Shown here one piece after another: positions 56,433 through 64,000 of a stretch of DNA of 64,000 bases. Source of the DNA: Lobosporangium transversale. Its lineage: Eukaryota; Mortierellomycota; Mortierellomycetes; Mortierellales; Mortierellaceae. The notes beneath the pieces were generated by a model. It searched no databases, was not told the origin of the DNA, and saw only the letters and a program-made list of their open reading frames with translations. A program made the translations under genes and the position numbers. Positions within the stretch are counted from its first letter, which is position 1. Each line of letters starts with the position of its first letter. Where the stretch lies: NCBI RefSeq assembly GCF_002105155.1, contig NW_019029009.1, positions 426,146 to 490,145 of the forward strand, written 5' to 3'.

Positions 56433-57542
56433 CATTCCATTGTTCTCTGGCAAGAAAAGCTCATCGAACAATAAAAAAATAGAGAGCTTTAATAGAGAGC
56501 AATCGACTGCAGAATATGCATGAGGATTCTCTACACAAAGTTATATCTTTGTGCTCCTGTGGTGAATACATGGGTAGATTTGACTCGGTCTGTAGGAACT
56601 GATTTGAAACAGGTGGCTACATCCTTGTCAAAGGTAACAACAAAAGAAAAAAAGTCTTCTTTCTTCTTTTTATCAGAGAATGGCTTCATATGATGCTCTT
56701 TGCTCCAACAGCTCCACCAATGGAAAGGCTTGTGTTTTAGCAAAATGTGTTTGTGCATGTACAGAAACAAAAGAGATGCTTCAGCTGCTTATTCGTGCAC
56801 ACAGTGATTGACGAACAAAAAAGGAAAAAGCCCGCGATAAAAGAAGGCATATGCAGACAACAAATAAACAAACTGTTTGCTCACATACATTTTTTTCACC
56901 GTTGTGTCTGTAACTCTTCTAAGCTTTCTGTCTGGCCGTTTAACACAAGGAACCCTCAGAAAAAGAAATACCTCGCATGATTGGTGCCAGGTCTGAAAAC
57001 AACAATAATGCAATGCTGTACGTGGAAGATAGGGTCTAGAAACTATACCATTGATCACAACTGCTACTCATGCTCTCTTGCCAAGGACTTGAACAGGCAT
57101 ACCAACCCCTTCTTCCTTGCTCTCATAACCGCTCACATCCTTTCGATGCATTCTTTCGCCGTTTATGTCCACTACATCTGAACCACACACAGTTCACCAC
57201 TCACTCCAACAGAGATATTTGTATCACCTTGGGTATGATATGTTGCTGTGGTTCCCTCTGGTTTCAACAGGCCCAACAAACTCTATTAGCAGTGTTTATC
57301 AACCCAAATACATCAAGGGAACGCAAGAAGACGAGTAGGCAAATGATGCGACAAATCAAGTCTCGTCGAGCTGTACAGAAAAAGATCAAGTTAGTCAGGC
57401 TGTAGAACGAATCAACTCAGATTGCCTCAATCATACGACGAATATTATCATCACTATATCACATCAATCAATCAATAAACGATACAATGAGGCCCCCCAA
57501 GCGGACAATGGAGTCATGCGAAAGTCTTCATGAGTATTATGG
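55369..57542. other. Gap with mobile-element debris
   Basis: No intact gene. An open stretch at about 55766-55993 encodes a charged, coding-like peptide (ARESLKKSELTRAVEDEG, then ARRTSKRIADKA) without an ATG at its start. A long T run lies at about 56402-56432. The region 57120-57330 matches 43020-43190 and may be the 5' part of the Fanzor relic, interrupted by stops. Confidence 0.5.
57120..57330 (+). repeat. Repeat copy shared with 43020-43190
   Basis: Same ordered words as the copy near 43.1 kb (TGATATGTTG, TTCAACAGGC, TTAGCAG, ATACATCAAG). In the frame that leads to the Fanzor relic it reads DMLLWFPLVSTGPTNSISSV and then meets a stop. Confidence 0.55.
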
Positions 57543-58740
57543 TCTAACCCAACAGTTCGAGAGGAAATAGTCCAATTGTTGGAACTAAACATGAGTACCA
57601 AGGGGGCTGCAGAGGACAAGATCCTTAACCACAAGGGGATATTGTTGCAGGAGCTGTTTTCCTTGAAAGGATACAAGGACGTTGGACTGCAACCTGATGA
57701 TGGCCCTAGAAGGAAACTACGGACATCGTTCTTTACAAACGGCCTTACCCTAACACTTCTTGCCTATGACACATCGAAGCAAAAAAGAGGTAGAGGTTCG
57801 CAAGCTGCCCAACCTTCGGATACTCAAAGATCTCAAGCAGTCCAGGCTTCTTCAAGTGCTCAGCAGGGATCCTCGTCTTCAGGCCATGGTGCAGGCGATG
57901 GTGGTGATGATGGAGACGACGACGGAAATGAAGATGACGATATCTTGCTGGGTATCAGCGATATTGACTTGCTGGAAGTTGATGAACCATTCTTAGATGG
58001 CGACGAGGGAGAAGAAGCAGCTGAAGAAGGTACATCGAGCACAAATCCACTGTCCCCGGTGAGTCCCAGTCCCCGGCGTGGGATCAACTGGAAGCAGAGA
58101 TCCCGTCTCCTCGAGAATGTAGAAGTTAAATATGACACCCAGGCAGCATGGGACCAGTGACGACAATAAGGAGACTATATATAGGGCGCTTGTCGATTTC
58201 TATAATGACGGGTGGTTTGTTCGGAATAGCTGGGATAATAGAAAAGCACAGAACGGATGGGTTGATTATGTGATCAAGGCAATTCTGAAGCTTGCGGGCG
58301 GAAGCAATGGAAGAAGAAGAGATGCCAATACGAATGCGGTGATCTGTATTGGACTAGGATCATTCAAGACAAACCGAGGACAAGTATCGAAGCATGGGAT
58401 ATTGATGAAGAAGCTTGTTGAAAAGGTAAAAAAAAAATCCCTTGATCAATGACATTTAATTTTTGAGTCTTTTTTTTAACGAGTATTAAATCTGGCTCGA
58501 ACAGGCAAAATCTCTAGACTACCCCATTGCAGGTTGTCATGAATACTACACATCTGCCAAGTGTCCACGGCCTCACTGCGACAGTATATTGGAGAATGTT
58601 CCTTTTCGATCCAAGTACTGTCGAAATTGTAAAGCATACTTTGATCGAGATGCTGTTGGTGCTGAGAACATCGCAAGGGTCTGTGAGTCGCAGACAAGAG
58701 AGCAAAAACGACCTGCAAAAATATATGCCGCCGGACGAAT
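57543..58740 (+). pseudogene. Fanzor (eukaryotic TnpB/OMEGA nuclease) relic
   Basis: The 5' half (57543-58160) reads NHKGILLQELFSLKGYKDVG, FFTNGLTLTLLAYDT, a Ser/Gly/Asp-rich insert and ENVEVKYDTQAAW, then a stop. The next frame (58144-58425) reads ETIYRALVDFYNDGWFVRN, SWDNRKAQ, NAVICIGLGSFKTNRGQ and SKHGILMKKLVEK. A 79-bp intron (58426-58504) joins this to AKSLDYPIAGCHEYYTSAKC. HEYYTS holds the RuvC-II Glu (codon 58541). A zinc ribbon follows (Cys at 58562, 58577, 58619, 58628: C-X4-C and C-X2-C), then FDRDAVGAENIARV with the RuvC-III Asp (58649). This block order is that of Fanzor/TnpB proteins. The RuvC-I segment (the GIDxG block) expected between the halves is missing and the halves are out of frame, so it cannot encode an active nuclease. 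Confidence 0.78.
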
Positions 58741-60269
58741 GTGGGACACACATCCTTGGGTGTATATCGATCTATATCAATATCTATATGTCAATCAATG
58801 TCTACTATGTCTATACATATCACATCGCGTCAATCAAGATGTATTATCTCGATCCCTCCATCTCAAATGGATATAGCCCGTTCCATTTGGTCGCGATCCC
58901 TTATATTTTTTGAATACTCTTAAATGTAATGGCAGCCAATTGACTCGCTTGTTATTGCAAGTGGTGTGACTGGTCATTAAAATTATTTTGTATCCACTAA
59001 TCTGTCGAGCCAGCTAAAGGAATCTTTGCGCAAAGCCTTTGTAGTCATAGGCGGGTCCGCCTCACCTAGAAACTACCGAGTTATAAAAGCCAAAGAAACT
59101 TCCTTCTTAATAAAGTCTTCAGTTTTCCCCATATGTCCTTATTCTTCACCTGCAGTTCATCTTGCCATTTATCTTTTTCCCCTTTTCACAACAAGCATTT
59201 GTCTTCCGGTAACTCAGTTTGTGAGCTCACCTATAAAGCTCCCATCTTTTTGACATTCCTATGGTGCTGTTTGTAGTCAAGGTTATTTGACTCTATTTTC
59301 TCTTGTCAATCTTGTTGACACTCTTTTGTCCTGCCTTATTCCTGATTGTGTCTATCTTTCTGTCCCTTAAGCAAAGATATTTTTTACAACAATGCCACCA
59401 AGCAATTTATTTAGGATTAAGATATGTGGGGTCTATATGTTGTCTAAATAGTCCTCCCCATAAAAAAAACACCATCTAGACCAAGCATAGAAATAAAGAG
59501 ATTAGTCAAGAAAGCACTGTCAAGCTAATACTTACAACTTTTTCAAGACGAAGGTCTTTCCCGACCTAGTCATGTTTGTAGTAGCTCATGAAAAATTTTA
59601 GACAGACAAATAGTAACCAGGGAGCAGAAGTGAGAATAGGATGTGGGTTCACACATCACATCCATGGGGCATTTATCCAAATTTGTATCAAAATAAAACT
59701 GTAAGTTTGTATCGGGCACCACACCATGGGGCATAGAGCCGTTAGTATGTCTGTATTATAAATCTTCATGTAACACGTGTACTGTGAAATATGCAACTGA
59801 TCTATCCATTGTTGTTGCCGGCTTGGTGTCTTTCTCCCCATGGATTCAACGAAGGCTATTTTGATATCTCGAGTTTGGACTCAACCTGTCAGTGAGCATT
59901 GGTGCAAGCATATAAGGCACACAGGCTGTTGACGAGCCTACTTCTCACCTTCACCGTTTGACGCAGGTCAGGGTTGTGACGGTCTAGCGAAGAAAACGTA
60001 AGGGCATTAACAATATCAGGATCGCATTAGACGGTAGTTGTGGTATTTGCAGATGAAAATAGGGAAGAACTGCGCAAACCCAGCGGATCCAAATAAAAGA
60101 AAAGGTGAGTCGACTCAAGCGGAGGACAACAAGTCCAATAGGCCAAGCAGGGATAAGGGACCAAGGAAAAAGTAGCGATCGTTTCTTTTACTTCTTTTTG
60201 CTCGCCATTGTTTATGACAATGGCACAGACCACAATTTTGTAATATAGCACTAATAGATAAATTAAAAT
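58741..60269. other. Gap: 3' flank of the Fanzor relic and eroded sequence
   Basis: No gene. A short stretch at 59003-59025 resembles 43981-44003 (start of the helical unknown fragment), suggesting a deleted copy of that gene. Otherwise no recognised features. Confidence 0.45.
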
Positions 60270-60691
60270 ATCGCTATTTCAATAAACCTGAGCAAGGAGA
60301 AGTGAGCACACCAAGCGGATTGCCGCAGCTGCATCATCAGAATTTTCTCAAGCAAGTGGCAAGTTGTTTTTATGAGTGGCGGAATAGGAATCCTCTCTCA
60401 AATGAATTGCCATTTGACGATAGGCTCGTCACTAAGAGCGGACAATTTGCCTTGCAGCACGTTCATTCGCTGCAGGTGGCTTCGACCTCTGGTGACGAAG
60501 TTCATGTGCACATGCACGTACTGAAAGGCAAATCTGGCTTGCTCTTGCAGACACTTCTCTCTCAGGCTGGGACCAAACTTGACATTTTGGCTGGAGGTCT
60601 CTTTTTTAAATTTGAAAAAATTCCCGAGTCGAAAGCATCTCCTGAAGCAACACCAGAGGTTAATAAGCCAAAAAAAGGTACAGCCATCTGA
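60270..60691 (+). pseudogene. Unknown protein C-terminal fragment, second copy
   Basis: Open from about 60270 to the TGA at 60691 without an ATG start. Reads YFNKPEQG, then LPQLHHQNFLKQVASCFYEW, NELPFDDRLV and the DEVHVHMHVLKGKSGLLLQT tail ending PKKGTAI. It retains a middle section that copy 1 (near 44.7 kb) lost by deletion, so this copy shows the more original arrangement, although its 5' part is gone. Family not recognised; the tail contains alternating His residues (HVHMHV). It lies just 3' of the decayed CRN copy, as copy 1 does for the left CRN gene, and is therefore part of the same duplicated unit. Confidence 0.5.
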
Positions 60692-61053
60692 TAAACCAAC
60701 TCAAAAAATAGACGAATAACACGATCCAAGAGAATGGCATCATAACGCTCATAGAGAGTATCGCAGAGGTTTTTTACTGCAAAAAATAATAATCTGCACG
60801 TTGAGGTTTATTTTTTCCTCACAGGTTTTGTTTTTAATTTCCTGAGTGACAGAGATCATGTATAAGCAATATCAATTAAGTTAAAACATTGCACGCAGCA
60901 CCACATTATCCGAGCATTTATTCATGTTTTCTATTATAAAGATCCTATTTATGTGGGTGGAGGGCTGCAATTAAACGAAATATGCAACAGCGTTATGACG
61001 GCCCTCAATAAGTAGGTAGGACCGATTTAAAAGCGCTATCGCCTTTGTCTAAA
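60494..61053. repeat. Duplicated segment, copy 2 (copy 1 at 44705-45277)
   Basis: Direct repeat in the same orientation as copy 1. At its right end it reads ...GTCTAAAG then GGTAAGTGG, showing the empty site for the 195-bp insert of copy 1. Confidence 0.85.
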
Positions 61054-61149
61054 GGGTAAGTGGATAATGATGGCTTCATTCATAAAGAATGAACCTTGTA
61101 AAAATTTCTCAAGGAACAGGTATATAAAGACAACTTTCCATCCACTTGA

Positions 61150-63598
61150 TTGCTATTCGATTTAATTCTTCAGATTCGTACCGGCTGATCCTCCTGAATA
61201 TGCAGCTTCGATGTCGATTTTTATGACACGCTGTCTTACATGTTTCAAGTATCCAGGTATTGCCTTGGCATCCTGACTATCGTTAATAACAACTTCTGAA
61301 CCTTAAAATTATCATATATGTAACCTGGCACCCAAAATAGAGGAAAATAGTATCATCGCTTCCCTTCAGCTTTGATTGGCCTTCATTCAAGCAGGGTCCA
61401 GTAATACAATCAATTATCTCCTTGAATGGTGCTTGCTTGATCGGATGCTCCTCTGATACTGTAACCTGAAATAGCTTGTTGGGTCCCAATGCAAAATCAA
61501 TGCACGGAAAGTTGGGTATAGATGGTAGAAACAACTTGTCTGTTGTTTTTGGAGAATGTTGAAAAAATCTGCTGTAGTCCTGGGTAAATAATACATCCGA
61601 GGAGTCCCTCGGAAGATCAAAGAATCCTGTTTCGTCTGATTGAAGATCCTTAAATGGAAACCTAAGTCACCACATCGAATTAAATAGTGAACATAGAGTT
61701 CAAACGAAGCTCCTTTTTCTATTTCACTGCCAACTTCGACAAGTCGCTTCAACACGTCGATCCAAGTCTGATCTTCTAACTTCATGATGATCCGCGATCG
61801 AACATAAGGAGATGCCCATACAGGTGGAAGTGGAGGTGGTCAGAAGTGGGACTCTATGGAGTAAAACAACTACCCGCTTCATCTCCTTCTCTAAAGAGGT
61901 CTGAAAGATTGCTTGGGAGCCAGGTACGCGAATGGCATCATTGACGTGGAATAACGCAGCTGCTTTAGCACGCTCAGTATGTCTTGATTTTTGGATAGTA
62001 CATTGGCTGGACACTTAGAACCTGTCTTGGCACGCCCCCCAAGTAGTAAAAAAGCTCCTCCAAAAATGCTTCACTCACTACATGAAAAAACTTTACATTG
62101 GCTCTACATTCCTTAAGCTCATCCAGACTCCAGAGTGACATGTGATAGTAGCTATTTGGTGTATTTTCCTTGGTGAGTTCATCGTATTGCCCATAGAGAG
62201 TTCTTGGCGATGCTGAAAATATCGTCCTGGCTTTACCTGGTTGAGGATTTTCACCACTATCAACTAAATACCACGTTTCACGTTGGTCAAGGAAATCTTC
62301 GAACATCGTTATTTCCCTTTACGTTGCAAGTTGTTCCTCATACTGATACGTCTAATTGGTATGCTGCTTCTCTTGGAAAATAATAATCGGTGGATTTTCC
62401 TCATCGTGTTCGGCAAGGAGGCGGATGGCAAAATAGACCAAAAAGGCTGACTTCCCAATTCCAGGCGTTCCAGTGACAAAGAGTCGGTTCAAACAAGGTA
62501 CTTCATGAGGGGTACTTAATTCGGATGTAATATGGTCATAAAGCTCTTTATATTCATCTCTGATATAAAGATGCCTTGTTCCGGCAACAGGGAAGATACA
62601 ACCCTCAGGGGCAGTCAAATTTTGGAACCTTGATACCACCAGAATTTCGGAGCTCGCAAGCCACGCTAATAATGCTGCAGTAAATACTATCTCTGATAAC
62701 TCCTCCCCATGTACGAAAGCAGCTTGACCCTCTCTTTCGAGTTTAGAGGCGAGATGCAGGGTCACCATTCACTATCCCTTTCGTTACAAGCCCTGCTTCT
62801 GTAATCGCATCCTAAGAGACCTCTGCTACCTATACTTGGACGAGCTTTTTTAGAGGGTGACTCTGTAAAGGAGATAGAGTGATCAAGTCAATATTTTTGA
62901 TTTATTGCACATCACTCTAAAATGATCAATAACCAGATTCTCGGCCAAAAGCACTCACCAGAATCTCCATCTTGTTTTCTTTTCTGACCTAAGTATCAAA
63001 AGCGAATAATGAGAAAGAACGTTGAGTTATCAAGACACAAACCAAATGGTGATATTATGCACATGGCCGTTTAAGATACAAACCAAGCTTCATCAGCTGA
63101 AAATATCAACAATCAGTCCATCAAGAGCCAAGGATATACCTGCTGTGGTGGCTTGACAAAAACATGGATAGTTTCCTTGGAAGTTCAGAATTAAATATTC
63201 CCAAGCTCCTTGACGCGATTGTGAGGCCTCTTTTGACTCGATTTCTGACTCAAAGATGGCCTCGCCTTTGTCAGGGATGGAGACCTTGTAGAGGGTGAGT
63301 GGTCAGCGCAATATCCTTAATGCATGGCTTCTCTGTTTTGAATGGCTTGCTTGAGCATCCCGACCGATTTATCGCAGAAAATCTCTACTGGGAACGACGT
63401 TGCTTCTCCCTCGACAACGCAGTTCAGCAGTAGCAGTGGGATGGGCGCTTTTTTCGTTGTGGGCTGGTTTACTCTTTTTCGTTTATTGAGTGTGGAGGCA
63501 TCCTCAGGCTTATTTGCAGTCATTTTTTTTTGTGCTTGGCTCTCTGTGGAATCATTTGCAGCCATGTTTTTTTGTGTTGAGCTCCTTGTGGTGGCCAT
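61150..63598 (-). pseudogene. Decayed Crinkler (CRN) gene, third copy
   Basis: Minus-strand homologue of the 45.6-48.0 kb CRN gene with many frameshifts, deletions and replaced stretches. The header start (MATTRSSTQK...) is intact, but the header is broken near 63290-63345 by unrelated sequence. The P-loop region (GTPGIGKSAF, about 62435-62465) survives, while intervening and tail regions are in several frames (for example 62306-61974, 61785-61414, 61534-61283). The splice signals around the microexon remain visible (about 62965-63010). Parts near 62030-62300 are nearly identical to the intact copies while others, such as 61300-61960, are much more diverged, suggesting mosaic gene conversion. 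Not expected to give a full-length protein. Confidence 0.85.
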
Positions 63599-64000
63599 TG
63601 AAAATTAAGATGAGTGGGACTGAGTGTGGTTGAAATGCAGGGAGAATGATGGTTAAATAGGCGAAGGTATATTCTATACTCTTTCACACCGTGGTCGCTG
63701 TATGAAACAAAATGAAAAATGTGTAAGGCAAAAAAAAAAAAAAGGAAAGAAAGGAAGGAATAAGGAAGGCAAATTGATGAGAAAAATGGGGTGCAAATGA
63801 TGAAAAAGGACTTTATTTCAGTTAGGCGACGTGTGAAAAATAATTTTTTTCAAATCAGCCACGTGCCATTTTCTGGTCATTGTGACGTAAATCTTTGCGG
63901 CAAGCGAGGTAAGTCTTTTCAATTTTTGTTAAGTAAACCATTTAAATATTTGAAAGAGTCTAGCCAAAAAGAGCGACAAGCTTGACCCTCTGGCGCAAAG
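63599..64000. repeat. 5' flank of the third CRN copy, reaching the palindrome-centre sequence
   Basis: Homologous to 48047-48550. The last about 90 bases (63911-64000) match 48468-48550, i.e. the loop and the first part of the right arm of the palindrome, up to CTCTGGCGCAAAG. One inner inverted segment (GGTCAAGCTTGTCACTC) is missing on the left side. The copy therefore runs on past the window edge. Confidence 0.8.

Noticed and set aside
1-64000. CRISPR arrays, prokaryotic operons or riboswitches
   Set aside because: No regularly spaced repeat array; genes are spliced and eukaryotic.

Overview
The window is eukaryotic and fungal. Genes are intron-rich with short GT-AG introns, UTRs are long and carry many A or T homopolymer tracts, and the gene set is fungal: an SFP1-type zinc-finger factor, a Grr1-like F-box/LRR protein, a PUF protein, an OPT transporter and a catalase. 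Crinkler (CRN) effector-like genes, a Fanzor (eukaryotic TnpB) relic and a low-GC repeat-rich flank point, by inference, to an early-diverging zygomycete-type fungus such as Mortierellomycotina or Glomeromycotina. The species cannot be named from sequence alone.

Bases 1-43,000 are a fairly ordinary housekeeping block. In order: the 3' exon of an unrecognised gene (+); a 1,110-aa disordered NPF-motif protein (-); an SFP1-like transcription factor (+); a Ty3/Gypsy integrase tail relic (+); a tandem PH-domain protein (-); a GST-fold protein (-) divergent from an ornithine cyclodeaminase/mu-crystallin protein (+); an OPT transporter (-); a PRL/PTP4A-like phosphatase (-); an unrecognised 55-aa ORF (-); a catalase (-); a 4.6-kb gene-poor stretch; an F-box/LRR protein with a C-terminal CaaX box (+); and a CCCH zinc finger plus PUF-repeat RNA-binding protein (+). 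Exon joins were worked out by hand from splice signals and reading phase. Every multi-exon model given keeps frame and restores an expected domain or an open frame.

Bases 43,000-64,000 are an accessory, repeat-driven region. Its core is a roughly 6.15-kb inverted repeat (about 45,478-51,631) holding two nearly identical, head-to-head CRN genes. Each has a ubiquitin-like Crinkler header, a P-loop NTPase and a nuclease-like tail. A third, decayed CRN copy lies at 61.15-63.6 kb in the orientation of the left copy, and the palindrome-centre sequence recurs at the window's right edge. The left copy carries a 195-bp TG...CA insert with a 5-bp TAAAG duplication (solo-LTR-like) that the third copy lacks. 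Next to these lie an IS630/Tc1-type DDE transposon with perfect 43-bp terminal inverted repeats (53,015-55,368), a broken Fanzor relic (about 57,543-58,740), and two copies of the tail of an unknown protein that were duplicated together with the CRN genes.

The conserved genes look independent, covering growth control, RNA regulation, ubiquitin ligase specificity, redox defence and nutrient uptake, and no biosynthetic cluster is evident. The right third looks like a birth-and-death locus where CRN genes are duplicated, inverted and eroded among mobile elements.
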